From Anaerolineaceae bacterium UBA1415 (lineage in GTDB: Bacteria; Chloroflexota; Anaerolineae; Anaerolineales; Anaerolineaceae), in NCBI GenBank assembly GCA_002305635.1, contig DBPR01000011.1, positions 1-64,000 on the forward strand: a DNA stretch of 64,000 nt, written 5' to 3'. The notes below the pieces were generated by a model, which was given only the letters and a program-made list of their open reading frames with translations, did not search any database and was not told where the DNA came from. The position numbers were made by a program, and so were the translations under genes. Below, piece after piece: positions 21,925 to 30,850 of this stretch (the first letter of the stretch is position 1; each line of letters opens with the position of its first letter).

Positions 21925-21946
21925 CCCTCCCAACGGAGGGTTTTTT
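21925..21946 (+). promoter_or_regulatory. Expression-platform hairpin: terminator and Shine-Dalgarno sequester in one
   Basis: CCCTCC-CAAC-GGAGGG followed by six Ts, directly before the thiN ATG (21948). The 3' arm GGAGGG (21935-21940) is also the ribosome-binding site, 7 nt from the ATG. The 5' arm CCCTCC could pair instead with GGAGGG at 21895-21900 inside the aptamer, which would free the ribosome-binding site when ligand is absent. Confidence 0.75.
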
Positions 21947-21947
21947 G

Positions 21948-22595
21948 ATGAAAAATGAAAGATCTGCACTTCTGGTTGCCAATGGAGATCCCCAGAGAAA
22001 CCTTGGCGAACTGATCTTTAAACACGACTTCCTCATCGCGGTCGATGGCGGTCTGCGCCACCTCCTGGCGCTCAAACACGTCCCCGATCTCCTTATCGGT
22101 GATCTTGATTCGGTCACAAACGAAGAGCTGCAAGCTTGTATTGATCAGGGCGTGGAAATTCTGCGCTTCAAACCCCAAAAAGACGAATCTGACCTCGAAC
22201 TGGCTTTGCTCGAAGCATTGAAACGCGGTTACAGAGATCTGACCATCGCGAACGCTGGCGGCGGACGCGTTGATCACCTCTTATGCAATCTGAGCTTGCT
22301 CTTTCACCCCCAGCTCCAGCACGCCACAGTCAAAATGGCTGACCAAACCAGCCAGTTTCACCCCCTCACACAAACCATCACGCTCAACACCCAACCAGGT
22401 GACCTGATCTCGCTGATCCCCTGGCAGGGCACGGCCCTTGGCGTGACCACAGTCAATCTGGCTTACCCATTAAACAATGAAACGCTCCTACCCTACGGCA
22501 CGCGCGGCCTCAGCAATGTCGCCCTTGGCAGCGAGATCACTGTCAGTCTCCAAAGCGGGCAGCTCCTGCTCGTTCACACTCCCAATCAGGAATAG
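21948..22595 (+). CDS. thiN: Thiamine pyrophosphokinase
   Basis: Transfers pyrophosphate from ATP to thiamine, giving thiamine pyrophosphate. It has the family motifs VANGDP, IAVDGGLRHLL, PDLLIGDLDSV, KDESDLELAL and NAGGGRVDHLL. It is 215 aa. The ATG at 21948 is preferred over a TTG one codon earlier because of the GGAGGG 7 nt upstream. It is the first gene after the TPP riboswitch. Coupling the kinase to the transporter genes allows imported thiamine to be trapped and activated. Confidence 0.95.
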   Translation: MKNERSALLVANGDPQRNLGELIFKHDFLIAVDGGLRHLLALKHVPDLLIGDLDSVTNEELQACIDQGVEILRFKPQKDESDLELALLEALKRGYRDLTIANAGGGRVDHLLCNLSLLFHPQLQHATVKMADQTSQFHPLTQTITLNTQPGDLISLIPWQGTALGVTTVNLAYPLNNETLLPYGTRGLSNVALGSEITVSLQSGQLLLVHTPNQE

Positions 22596-22603
22596 GAAAA
22601 GCA

Positions 22604-23665
22604 ATGTCCAAAAAAACAATTCTGATTCTCTTTACCCTCTTCTTTATCCTTGCTGCCTGCCAGCCAACTGCCGCGCCAGCTTCACCGCAAACCCTGACCG
22701 TTATCACGCATGACAGTTTCTCAGTTTCAAAAGAACTCGTCACACAGTTTGAGGAAGCCAACAACGCCAAACTGGTCTTCATCCAGGGCGGCGACACGGG
22801 CTCAGTCCTCAACCGTCTGATCCTGACCTCTGTCAACAACGATCTGCCCGAAGCCGATGTTTTCTACGGGCTCGACAACACCTTCCTCTCCCGTGCCTTG
22901 GAACACGATCTATTTGAGCCCTATCAGGCCGAAGCCCTTGCAAAGATCCCGACAGAGTTTCAGCTCGATCCGAGCAGCAAAGTTCTACCGGTTGATTACG
23001 GTGACGTTTGCATCAACTATGACAAGGCTTACTTCAAAGAAAACAACCTGTCCCTGCCCACTTCCCTGCAGGACCTGACCAGGCCGGAGTACAAAGGCTT
23101 GCTGGTTGTCGAAAACCCAGCCACCAGTTCCCCTGGTCTGGCTTTCATGTTCGCGACGATCGCTGAATTTGGCGAGGAAGGCTGGCTCAGCTGGTGGCAA
23201 GCCATGAGAGAGAATCAGGTTACCGTCGTTTCGGACTGGGAAACCGCATACTACACCAATTTCTCCGGTTCTTCCGGCAAAGGTCCCCAATCGATGGTGG
23301 TTTCCTACGCCTCCAGTCCAGCCGCAGAGCTGATCTACGCCCAGACCGAACTAAGCGAATCCCCGACTGCCTCGCTGGTCGCCCCAGGGATGTGCTGGCG
23401 GCAGATCGAATTTGTCGGCATTCTCAAGAACAGCCCCCATCGCGAGCTGGCTGAGAAATTTGTTGACTTCCTCTTCAGCAAAGATTTTCAGGAAGACGTC
23501 CCCATGCAAATGTTCGTTTTCCCAGTGCTGCCCGAGGCGGTGTTGCCTGAAGATTTCGTCATTGCCAGTCAGATTCCCGAAGTGACCGGCTCGCTCGATC
23601 CAGCCCTGATCGCCCAAAATCGCGATCAGTGGATCAACGACTGGACGGAAACCGTCATTAACTAA
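22604..23665 (+). CDS. thiB: Thiamine ABC transporter, substrate-binding lipoprotein
   Basis: Extracytoplasmic solute-binding protein of the ThiB/iron-type family. The signal peptide ends in a lipobox (LAAC, about residue 19), so it is lipid-anchored outside the membrane. Typical segments are LTVITHDSF, FIQGGDTGSVLNRLIL, DVFYGLDNTFLSRAL and LPVDYGDVCINYDK. The long run to residue 353 is normal for the family. It starts 8 bp after thiN and 10 bp before the permease. The substrate call rests mainly on the TPP riboswitch and the thiN linkage. Confidence 0.93.
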   Translation: MSKKTILILFTLFFILAACQPTAAPASPQTLTVITHDSFSVSKELVTQFEEANNAKLVFIQGGDTGSVLNRLILTSVNNDLPEADVFYGLDNTFLSRALEHDLFEPYQAEALAKIPTEFQLDPSSKVLPVDYGDVCINYDKAYFKENNLSLPTSLQDLTRPEYKGLLVVENPATSSPGLAFMFATIAEFGEEGWLSWWQAMRENQVTVVSDWETAYYTNFSGSSGKGPQSMVVSYASSPAAELIYAQTELSESPTASLVAPGMCWRQIEFVGILKNSPHRELAEKFVDFLFSKDFQEDVPMQMFVFPVLPEAVLPEDFVIASQIPEVTGSLDPALIAQNRDQWINDWTETVIN

Positions 23666-23675
23666 GCGCGAAAAC

Positions 23676-25364
23676 ATGAAGCGATCGAAAATCACCACCT
23701 GGCTGTTCTGGCTGATCCCGCTGGTCTTTTTGGCGGTCTTTTTCTACCAGCCCCTGCTCAATATTTTCAGGCTTGTATTTTCAGATCGCTTCAATCAGGG
23801 CTGGCAGTTTTTCAGCCTCGAAACGCTCCTCCGCCCCCTGCTTTTCACGCTTTGGCAGGCTTTTCTCTCAACCGTTCTGACCCTGGTGATCGGCTTGCCT
23901 GCCGCCTACCTTTTCGCGAAATTCGATTTTCCTGGCCGCAAAGGGCTGCGCGCCTTGAGCTTGCTGCCCTTTATCCTCCCGACCGTCGTCGTCGCGACCG
24001 CCTTCAACACCCTGCTGGGGCCCCGAGGCTGGCTCAATTTGATCCTGATGGACCTCTTTAACCTTTCCAACCCTCCCCTGAGCCTGCTCAACAGCCTGCC
24101 TGGCATTTTGCTCGCCCATGTCTTTTACAACACCTCCATCGTCATTCGCCTGGTCGAAAACAGCCTCACGCGCCTCAACCCCCATTTTGAAGAAGCCGCC
24201 CGCGCGCTCGGGGCGAACCCCTGGCGCGTCTTCAGAGAGGTCTCGCTTCCCTTGCTGATGCCCTCGATCCTTAGCGCGACCTTGCTGGTTTTCCTCTTTG
24301 ATTTCACCAGTTTTGGCGTCGTGTTGATGTTGGGTGGGCCGCAATATGCCACGCTCGAAGTCGAAATCTACAATCAGGCCATGAACCGCTTCAATCTCCC
24401 TATGGCGAGTCTGCTTTCCATCATTCAACTTGCAGTCACGCTTCTGATCACATCTTTACAGAACCGGATCAGCACACCCCGCTACGGCAAAGCCGCTCTC
24501 AGCGCAGAAAGCAAAACACGGGTCAAAGCGAAAACACGACTCGAAAAACTCTATGTGGCGGTATCGGTTATCCTCCTGCTCATCCTGTTCGTAGCGCCGA
24601 TTCTGAGCCTGGTCTCACGTTCTTTGATCACAATGGAGGCTGAGCGCGGCGAACGGGGCGAAATTGAAACGGGATTCACCTTACGCTATTACACGGAGCT
24701 TTTTCAAAATCGCAGCGGCTCGGTTTTTTATGCCAATCCGCTGGCTGCCATTCGCAACTCGCTGGTCTTCTCCCTCCTGACAATGCTGATCGCGAGCGCT
24801 CTTGGCCTGCTTTCTGCCTACGCGCTGGCAGGCTCTGGCCGCCTGACCCGTTTCCTCGAACCGCTTTTCATGCTCCCCCTGGGTGCCAGCGCTGTCATTC
24901 TCGGTTTGGGGTTCCTGATCAGCTTCAACCGTGCCGTCTGGGTGGGTGGGCACTTCCCGATCCTGATCCCTATCGCTCACTCTTTAATCGCCTTACCGTT
25001 CGTTGTGCGCACGATCCTGCCCGCCATTCGCTCCATTCCCGCGTCACTGCGGGAAGCCGCCCAGTCCATGGGCGCGAACCCCTGGCGCGTTTTCCGTGAG
25101 GTCGACCTGCCCATTTTGCTGCGCGCGATCATCGTCAGTCTGGCATTTTCTTTCACGATCTCCCTGGGCGAATTCGGCGCCTCCAGCTTTCTCAGCAGCG
25201 CGCAGACACCCACGATTCCTACCCTGATCTTTCGCTACATATCACTTCCTGGCGCGCTCAACTATGGGCAGGCCCTGGCCATGTCCACCTTGCTGCTGAT
25301 CACCAGCACGGCTGGCAGCCTTTTGATCGAAAAAATCCGTTTCCCCGGTGAGGAGCTGTTTTAA
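23676..25364 (+). CDS. thiP: Thiamine ABC transporter, fused permease
   Basis: A 562-residue permease with two fused BPD_transp_1 halves, about 12 membrane helices. Each half has the EAA loop that contacts the ATPase: EEAARALGANPWRVFREVSLP and REAAQSMGANPWRVFREVDLP. The near-identical loops show the internal duplication. It works with the ThiB-like binding protein upstream and the ATPase downstream. Its stop codon overlaps the ATPase start (TAATG). Confidence 0.93.
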   Translation: MKRSKITTWLFWLIPLVFLAVFFYQPLLNIFRLVFSDRFNQGWQFFSLETLLRPLLFTLWQAFLSTVLTLVIGLPAAYLFAKFDFPGRKGLRALSLLPFILPTVVVATAFNTLLGPRGWLNLILMDLFNLSNPPLSLLNSLPGILLAHVFYNTSIVIRLVENSLTRLNPHFEEAARALGANPWRVFREVSLPLLMPSILSATLLVFLFDFTSFGVVLMLGGPQYATLEVEIYNQAMNRFNLPMASLLSIIQLAVTLLITSLQNRISTPRYGKAALSAESKTRVKAKTRLEKLYVAVSVILLLILFVAPILSLVSRSLITMEAERGERGEIETGFTLRYYTELFQNRSGSVFYANPLAAIRNSLVFSLLTMLIASALGLLSAYALAGSGRLTRFLEPLFMLPLGASAVILGLGFLISFNRAVWVGGHFPILIPIAHSLIALPFVVRTILPAIRSIPASLREAAQSMGANPWRVFREVDLPILLRAIIVSLAFSFTISLGEFGASSFLSSAQTPTIPTLIFRYISLPGALNYGQALAMSTLLLITSTAGSLLIEKIRFPGEELF

Positions 25365-26407
25365 TGTTAACTGTTAAAGAAATCTACAAAGAATATGACG
25401 CTCTGCCCCTGCTCAACGGACTTTCTTTCGAAGTCGCGCAGGGCGAACTTGTTTGCCTGCTGGGCTCTTCCGGCAGCGGCAAAAGCACCATGCTGCGCAT
25501 CATTGCCGGGCTGGAAGAACCCGCTTCCGGTCGCATTTTTTGGAATGGGCAGGATATCACGCAACTGCCAGCTCACCAGCGCGGTTTTGGGCTCATGTTT
25601 CAGGATTATGCTCTCTTCCCTCACAAAAGCGTGGCGGAAAACATCGCTTTTGGCCTGAGGATGGCTCATACCCCAAAAGAAGAAATTGACCAGATTGTCC
25701 GCCAAAGCCTCGAAAGCATCCGCATGCTCAGCTTTTCCGATCGGCCTGTGACCGAACTTTCCGGCGGCGAGCAGCAGCGCGTTGCCCTGGCCCGCGCGCT
25801 GGCGCCCGACCCGCGTTTGCTCATGCTTGATGAACCGCTGGGAGCACTTGACCACAACCTGCGCACCGAGTTGATCAACGAATTGCGCCAACGCCTGCAC
25901 GCCAGCCAAAAACCCGTCATCTACGTCACGCACGATCAGGAAGAAGCTTTCGCTCTTGCAGATCGTCTTTTGCTCCTGCACGAGGGACGTCTGATCCAGG
26001 AAGGCAGCCCTGAAGAGGTCTTTCGCCGGCCTGCCAACGCCTGGGTGGCTTCATTTCTGGGCCTTGGCAACCTGATCCCTGCCGCCCGTGCAAAAAACGG
26101 GCAAATCGAAACGGAAATTGGCACCCTGGCTCTGCCGACTTCATCTTGCCCTGAAACTCTTCATCAAGGTGAGCAATTCAGCCTCTTACTACGACCAGAA
26201 GATGCCCAATTGGGACTCCCTGCACAGGAAAACGCCTTGAGCATCCAGGCACAGGTTCTTGATTGCATCTTTTTCAGAGATTATTTTCGGATCGAAGTCA
26301 CGATCAAAGATCAAAGCCTTATCATTTACTCCCAACAGGCTTTCCAACCAGGAAAAGAAATATTCGTCCACTGGTCGGAGGAAGACATCCTTTGTTTGCC
26401 CAACTAA
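25364..26407 (+). CDS. thiQ: Thiamine ABC transporter, ATP-binding protein
   Basis: ATPase powering the thiamine importer. Walker A GSSGSGKST, signature LSGGEQQRVALARAL, Walker B LLMLDEPLGALD and the switch histidine in VTHDQEEA are all present. It is 347 aa, longer than E. coli ThiQ (about 230), because of a C-terminal TOBE-like regulatory domain (about 240-345) like that of FbpC/CysA ATPases. It overlaps the permease stop by 1 nt. Substrate identity is inferred from the riboswitch. Confidence 0.9.
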   Translation: MLTVKEIYKEYDALPLLNGLSFEVAQGELVCLLGSSGSGKSTMLRIIAGLEEPASGRIFWNGQDITQLPAHQRGFGLMFQDYALFPHKSVAENIAFGLRMAHTPKEEIDQIVRQSLESIRMLSFSDRPVTELSGGEQQRVALARALAPDPRLLMLDEPLGALDHNLRTELINELRQRLHASQKPVIYVTHDQEEAFALADRLLLLHEGRLIQEGSPEEVFRRPANAWVASFLGLGNLIPAARAKNGQIETEIGTLALPTSSCPETLHQGEQFSLLLRPEDAQLGLPAQENALSIQAQVLDCIFFRDYFRIEVTIKDQSLIIYSQQAFQPGKEIFVHWSEEDILCLPN

Positions 26408-26430
26408 AACCTGTCGATTAAAAATCGATT

Positions 26431-26470
26431 AAAAAAAGAAGCTGTCGTTTTTCAGACAGCCTCTTTTTAT
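26431..26470. terminator. Bidirectional terminator between thiQ and the Pro-rich membrane protein gene
   Basis: AGAAGCTGTC / GACAGCCTCT hairpin with As on the left and Ts on the right, between convergent genes. Confidence 0.8.
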
Positions 26471-26484
26471 TGTTCAGGAAATTC

Positions 26485-27042
26485 TTAAACAAAGAGCCTT
26501 AACGCGTCCAGCAGTTGATAGCTCCACTGAATTTCGTATTTTCCGCTGGCGACCAGCGCCCAGATCACACCAATGACTACGATGACACAAAGGCACAAGA
26601 CCAGGATGATGATCAGGGCGATCGTCCAGCCGCTCTTTTTCTTCTCGGCTGGCGGCTGATACGCCGCAGCAGGAGGCGCATAGGACGGCGCAGGAGTGGT
26701 ATAGGACGGTGCTGCAGTGTATGCTGGCGCTGTCGGATTGACAGTCGTGTAGGGATCCCGTTCTTCCTTGACGGGGTCATATACCGGAACCGTTGTGTAG
26801 GCTGGTGGGGTCGGGGGAGAGGGAGGCGTTGGAGGAGTCTGGGGAACAGAATAGCTGTTCACATTGTCCTGAACCAGCGCGTAGGGCTCAGGAGCCACAG
26901 GCGCGGGTTCGCCGAAATTGCTGGCATAGGGCTGTGGAGGGACAGGCTGTGCCGGAGGAATAGGCTGTTGGGGTGGAATGGGCGCCTGGCTCGGAACTTC
27001 ATTCCATCCACCGTTTGAATTTTGATAATTTTGATCACTCAT
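26485..27042 (-). CDS. Proline-rich single-span membrane protein (185 aa)
   Basis: The first 135 residues are a low-complexity Pro/Gln/Ala/Tyr-rich region with repeated PxPP and YTTxP motifs. A Lys-rich stop-transfer segment, a transmembrane helix (about 143-168) and a short tail follow. The start is set at 27042 by AAGGAAA about 8 nt upstream. No enzyme fold is seen. It is third in a minus-strand set after DUF4126 and DUF4190 genes. Such Pro-rich plus one-helix proteins are often found with DUF4190 proteins; their role is unknown. Confidence 0.7.
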   Translation of the reverse strand: MSDQNYQNSNGGWNEVPSQAPIPPQQPIPPAQPVPPQPYASNFGEPAPVAPEPYALVQDNVNSYSVPQTPPTPPSPPTPPAYTTVPVYDPVKEERDPYTTVNPTAPAYTAAPSYTTPAPSYAPPAAAYQPPAEKKKSGWTIALIIILVLCLCVIVVIGVIWALVASGKYEIQWSYQLLDALRLFV

Positions 27043-27056
27043 TAGATAATTTCCTT

Positions 27057-27401
27057 TCAATGATTAGGAATTTGCTGGAGCCAGTTCGCAAACGGCCCGG
27101 TCAATAAAATACTACCACCAATTAGCCCAACGATAGTCAATACCGTTAGGCAAAAAGTCAAAACGCTAAAGGCAACGCCCAGCCAACCCAGGATGACGCC
27201 AGCTTTGGCGAGACCATCTCCTTCAACACTGCCGTTGCTCTTTTTTATCTCGTCTTTGGCAATATAACCGCTGATCAACGCGGCAATCGCGCCAAAAAAG
27301 GGCAGAACAATAAAATTAGCGATCCCACTGATCAGGCTGATCACAGCCCAGACCGAGGTGCGCGCTTCTTCTTTTACGGTAAACACTCTGTTTTCTGTCA
27401 T
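27057..27401 (-). CDS. DUF4190-type membrane protein (114 aa)
   Basis: A small integral membrane protein with two to three helices. It has the DUF4190 pattern: SVWAVISLISGIANFIVLPFFGAIAALISGYIAKDEIKKS, then GDGLAKAGVILGWLGVAFSVL. It lies 24 bp after the DUF4126 gene and 14 bp before the Pro-rich protein start, so all three are probably one operon. Function unknown. Confidence 0.8.
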   Translation of the reverse strand: MTENRVFTVKEEARTSVWAVISLISGIANFIVLPFFGAIAALISGYIAKDEIKKSNGSVEGDGLAKAGVILGWLGVAFSVLTFCLTVLTIVGLIGGSILLTGPFANWLQQIPNH

Positions 27402-27425
27402 TTTTTCCTCTCTTTATTCTTAGGC

Positions 27426-28013
27426 TCAAGCCTCACCGGCGATCGTTTCCGGCTTTTTAGGCTTTAGTTTCTTTATCAAATGAATGATCCACCAAACGAG
27501 CAAGACCATCAGGATCGCCATCAGGACCGGTAAAACAACCGACAAGACAGAGATGATCGTTACCAAAATGTCTTCGATCGTGCTCACGACAGGCGTCCCA
27601 ACCCCGGCGGTGCTCGCCTCGATCACCGGCCGCGCCACAAAGGATTTGGCCACGTGTACCGATCCTGCCACCAGCAAACCACAGATCATTGACAAGACCG
27701 GGTTGATCTCAGTGATCGATTTAGCGCTGGTCGCGAATAAGATCGCCCCGGCCACTGGACGGATAAGGGTTTGGATCACGTCGTTGACCTGATCGACCGC
27801 CGGAACCTTATCGGCAACCATCTCGACGATGCCAAGCACCGCCAGCACCCCGATCACCCACCAGCTTTCCAGGGCCTGCCAGGAATCTGACAGCTCGATC
27901 AGATTGGTAAACTTCGCCAGAAGCGAAACAACGAGGAGCGGAATATAGGCGTTCAGACCGGCCGAAGCCGAAAGACCAAACGCGCCAAGCACTCCTCCAA
28001 TAATTTCTGCCAT
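27426..28013 (-). CDS. DUF4126-type membrane protein (195 aa)
   Basis: A multi-span membrane protein with the DUF4126 start GLSASAGLNAYIPLLVVSLLAKF. It has charged loops with VEMVADKVPAVDQVNDVIQT and a C-terminal helix followed by a Lys-rich tail. The start is 28013: GGAGG lies 8 nt upstream, and the longer frame to 28172 has no such site. Function unknown. The repeat array at 28109-28600 lies just upstream. Confidence 0.8.
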   Translation of the reverse strand: MAEIIGGVLGAFGLSASAGLNAYIPLLVVSLLAKFTNLIELSDSWQALESWWVIGVLAVLGIVEMVADKVPAVDQVNDVIQTLIRPVAGAILFATSAKSITEINPVLSMICGLLVAGSVHVAKSFVARPVIEASTAGVGTPVVSTIEDILVTIISVLSVVLPVLMAILMVLLVWWIIHLIKKLKPKKPETIAGEA

Positions 28014-28108
28014 AATCAAACCTCCGGTTGGGTGAACCACTTCCCAACTAAAAATAATTATAGTCAAATTTAGGAATATCAACCTTAGATAATATAAGGA
28101 TGTAAGTA

Positions 28109-28600
28109 CCTTGTAGGCCGGACATCGTGCCCTTTGGGTATTGAGCAGCCTGCCCTTGGGTGCATTTCTCAAGGGTTCAATCCGGCTTGCGCAGCCATCT
28201 TTTATTGCCTCTGCCCTTCAGGGTATTGTGGAGCTGGTGTAGATGTAGGCCGGATTGCGTTGTTCAATCCGGCTTGCGAAGCCATCTTTATTCACATGTG
28301 CCCTTCAGGGTATTGCGGAGTTGGTGTAGGCCGGATTGTGATGTTCAATCCGGCTTGCGCAGCCATCTTTTGTTCGCCTCTGCCCATCAGAGTATTGTGG
28401 AGTTGGTGTAGGCCGGATTGCGATGTTCAATCCGGCTTGCGCAGCCATCTTACATTCGTTTCTGCCCATCAGAGTATTGTGGAGTTGGTGTAGGCCGGAT
28501 TGTGATGTTCAATCCGGCTTGCGAAGCCATCTTTATTCACATGTGCCCTTCAGGGTATTACGTAGTAGCTTGTAGGTCGGGTTGCGCTTGTCAACCCGAC
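28109..28600. repeat. Tandem array of an ~82-bp palindromic unit
   Basis: Units starting GTAGGCCGGATT begin at 28245, 28326, 28408 and 28490 (spacing 81-82 bp). A degenerate unit precedes them (from about 28113) and a partial one follows (28572). Each unit carries GTAGGCCGGATT...AATCCGGC and then a TGCCC-N4-GGGTATT or similar hairpin. Frames read through it are repeat artefacts, not genes. Confidence 0.9.
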
Positions 28601-28870
28601 ATAATAGCTAGACATCGTGCCTTAAGGGTATTACGATCATCTTTCTCGAAGTTCAAGCCAGGCAATCACATTACACAACAACAGCATAAATCCAGTACCC
28701 ACGCCGCCTCATCCACCACTACGTGGTCCCCCTTCCCCTAAAGTAGAAGGCTTAAAGCACAGCCAATATTAGCTTGCGCTCCTGTTCCTTTTGGAGGTTC
28801 AATCCGATGACATCGGATCGACTCTCTCATGCCGGATTCTCTCGGAATCCGGCCTACATCTCAAATACCG
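28601..28870. repeat. Further palindromic repeat fragments
   Basis: Contains another TGCC-N4-GGGTATT module (about 28618-28632). A CCTCATCCACCACTACGTGG fragment (28708-28727) resembles 54657-54690 inverted. A perfect GCCGGATTC / GGAATCCGGC hairpin (28832-28854) ends in CCTACA, the reverse of the GTAGGCCGGATT unit. No gene seen. Confidence 0.7.
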
Positions 28871-29701
28871 CTAAAATCCAAGGCCCTGCCAGGTGCCCGT
28901 TAGCCAAAATCTCAACAAACTGGTCACCAGAATCTGTGCCATTGCCACGTTCATGCCCAGCAACACCGGCACGCGCATCTGCTGCCAGTTCACCTGCTTA
29001 TTGCTGCGCTTCAGGAGCATCAAAGCCAAAACTGTATGCACCGCCCCCAGCAGGAACAGCACGCTCAGACCCGACAGCAGCATCGCTGGCAAAAGCACCA
29101 CCGCCACCTGGCTATATAACCCCCAAACCATCAAGCCAAGCACGAGGACCAGAACAAAGAATGACCACCACTTCTCAAAAAAGCTTTCGTTGATCCAATC
29201 CGCCCAGGCGGTCTGGTTGAAAAGCGGCGTCAGGATCGCCCCGACCCTCAATCCGACCCCCGTGCCGGTGATCAGGCGGAGAAGGTTTGTTGGTTGATAG
29301 CCGTGGCTGAAAGCGGGGAAGAAATGCAGAAAAGAATTCAGGCCGTCCAGCCCAAACCACAAAAACAACAAGCCAAGGATCACCATCACCCAGGTGGGAG
29401 GGAACTTGCCTCTGCGCCCCATCCGCGCCTGAAAAGCCACGCTCAGCACACCGCCCAGATACATGCCGGTGCAGCGCGCGCACAATGGCGACTGCATGTC
29501 ATGATAAAAGAAACTGCGCGCCTCGATCTGATGGCAGACCGCGTAACCCAACAGGCGGATCTTCTCCCACCACCCGGCGGGCGTCACCCCCAGCCAGATT
29601 CCGAGCAGGACCAGCAGGCTGGCCGTCAGCCCGATTGTCCAGGCTCGCTCTTTTTTTGCCTCATCAACAGGCATATTATCGATTGGAGCGCTCTCCCGCA
29701 A
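28871..29701 (-). CDS. DUF2085 membrane protein (276 aa)
   Basis: A multi-span membrane protein (about seven helices) with the DUF2085 signature GYAVCHQIEARSFFYHDMQSPLCARCTGMYLGG, whose cysteines may bind metal. The TTG start at 29701 is preferred because GAGGG lies 8 nt upstream, overlapping the stop of the aldo/keto reductase gene. An ATG at 29674 is the alternative and lacks a good site. The gene lies 3 bp after the reductase, so the two are probably cotranscribed. Function unknown. Confidence 0.8.
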   Translation of the reverse strand: MRESAPIDNMPVDEAKKERAWTIGLTASLLVLLGIWLGVTPAGWWEKIRLLGYAVCHQIEARSFFYHDMQSPLCARCTGMYLGGVLSVAFQARMGRRGKFPPTWVMVILGLLFLWFGLDGLNSFLHFFPAFSHGYQPTNLLRLITGTGVGLRVGAILTPLFNQTAWADWINESFFEKWWSFFVLVLVLGLMVWGLYSQVAVVLLPAMLLSGLSVLFLLGAVHTVLALMLLKRSNKQVNWQQMRVPVLLGMNVAMAQILVTSLLRFWLTGTWQGLGF

Positions 29702-29704
29702 GGC

Positions 29705-30850
29705 CTAACCCTCGCTCAGGGATGCGTGCGCGTGCTTGAGATACTCAATGATCGTAAGCGCCTGTGGGCAAAGCCCCTCACAGGCCCCACATTCCACGCA
29801 GTTATCCGCGCGGCTTTCTTGCGGGATTTCGTTCTGATAGCGCCGCTTGCCCCGTTCCGGATTGTCATACATGACAGAATTGTTATAGATCTCAAAGATT
29901 TGCGGGATCTGCACCCCATTCGGACAAGGCAGGCAGTACTCGCAGTGCGTACACGCCACCGGAGCCAAACCCTTCCAGGCTTGCTGAACGTCTTTCATGA
30001 CCTGACATTGCTCCGCGCACAAGCTGTTCACGCCCGAACGTCCGGCACTGGTCAAATTCTCTTTGACATGCTCCATCGTTGACATGCCCGAGAGCACCAC
30101 ACTGACCTCGGGTTGATTCCAGAGCCACTGCAAACCCCATTCCGCCGGCTTCCAGGCCACATCCGACCTATCCCAGACAGCTTTGACCGGGGCCGGAGGG
30201 GTTTCCTTGGCCAGACTGCCGCCTCTGAGCGGCTCCATGATCACAACGCCCAGACCGCGCTCAGCCGCCATTTTCAGACCGCGTTGACCCGCCTGAAATT
30301 CGACATCCATGTAGTTGTATTGGATCTGGCAAAAACTCCAGTGATCATATCCATTCAATATCTGCTCAAAAACTGAAAGATCGTCATGGAAGGAGAATCC
30401 CAGCTTGCGGATGCGGCCGTCCGCCAGCTGTTTTTCCGCCCAATCGAAGACCTTGAGTTTCACATAATTGTCCCAGTAAGCCTGATTGAGCGTATGCAAA
30501 AGGTAAAAATCGATATGATCGGTCTGCAGGCGTTCCAGCTGCTTGAAGAAGTAATAGTCAAAATCCTCGCGCTTCCCGATCAGCCAGGAAGGCATTTTGG
30601 TCGCCAGCGCCACGCGTTCCCGGTAGCCGTCCTGCAGGATCCGCCCGACGATGGGCTCGCCTTCGCCCTGGTGGTAAGACCAGGCGGTATCGACATAGTT
30701 GACGCCCTGGTCGATGGCGTAACGAACCATGCGTTTGGCTTCTTCTTCATCGACTTTTCTATCATCGCCCGGCAGCAGCGGCAAACGCATACAACCAAAG
30801 CCCAAAGCTGAGGGCTCATAACCCGTACTCCCAAACTTTCTATATTGCAT
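29705..30850 (-). CDS. Aldo/keto reductase with C-terminal ferredoxin-like FeS domain (381 aa)
   Basis: The N-terminal TIM barrel (about 1-280) has the family segments LGFGCMRLP, YVDTAWSYHQGE (catalytic Tyr/Asp region), ATKMPSWL and DFYLLHTLN. The C-terminal 100 residues carry two cysteine clusters, CTHCEYCLPCPNG and CVECGACEGLCPQ, of the 4Fe-4S kind. This matches the oxidoreductase group common in anaerobes; the substrate is unknown. GGGAGA lies 6 nt before the ATG. It is followed after 3 bp by the DUF2085 gene. Confidence 0.92.
   Translation of the reverse strand: MQYRKFGSTGYEPSALGFGCMRLPLLPGDDRKVDEEEAKRMVRYAIDQGVNYVDTAWSYHQGEGEPIVGRILQDGYRERVALATKMPSWLIGKREDFDYYFFKQLERLQTDHIDFYLLHTLNQAYWDNYVKLKVFDWAEKQLADGRIRKLGFSFHDDLSVFEQILNGYDHWSFCQIQYNYMDVEFQAGQRGLKMAAERGLGVVIMEPLRGGSLAKETPPAPVKAVWDRSDVAWKPAEWGLQWLWNQPEVSVVLSGMSTMEHVKENLTSAGRSGVNSLCAEQCQVMKDVQQAWKGLAPVACTHCEYCLPCPNGVQIPQIFEIYNNSVMYDNPERGKRRYQNEIPQESRADNCVECGACEGLCPQALTIIEYLKHAHASLSEG

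Noticed and set aside
28109..28600. CRISPR array
   Set aside because: Units are 82 bp and near-identical throughout, with no 25-40 bp repeats alternating with unique spacers and no cas genes.
28134..28741. Open frames of 83-119 codons with repeated NPAC/FCPSGYCG-like peptides
   Set aside because: They simply translate the 82-bp tandem repeat; the same peptide appears in several frames and there is no ribosome-binding site.
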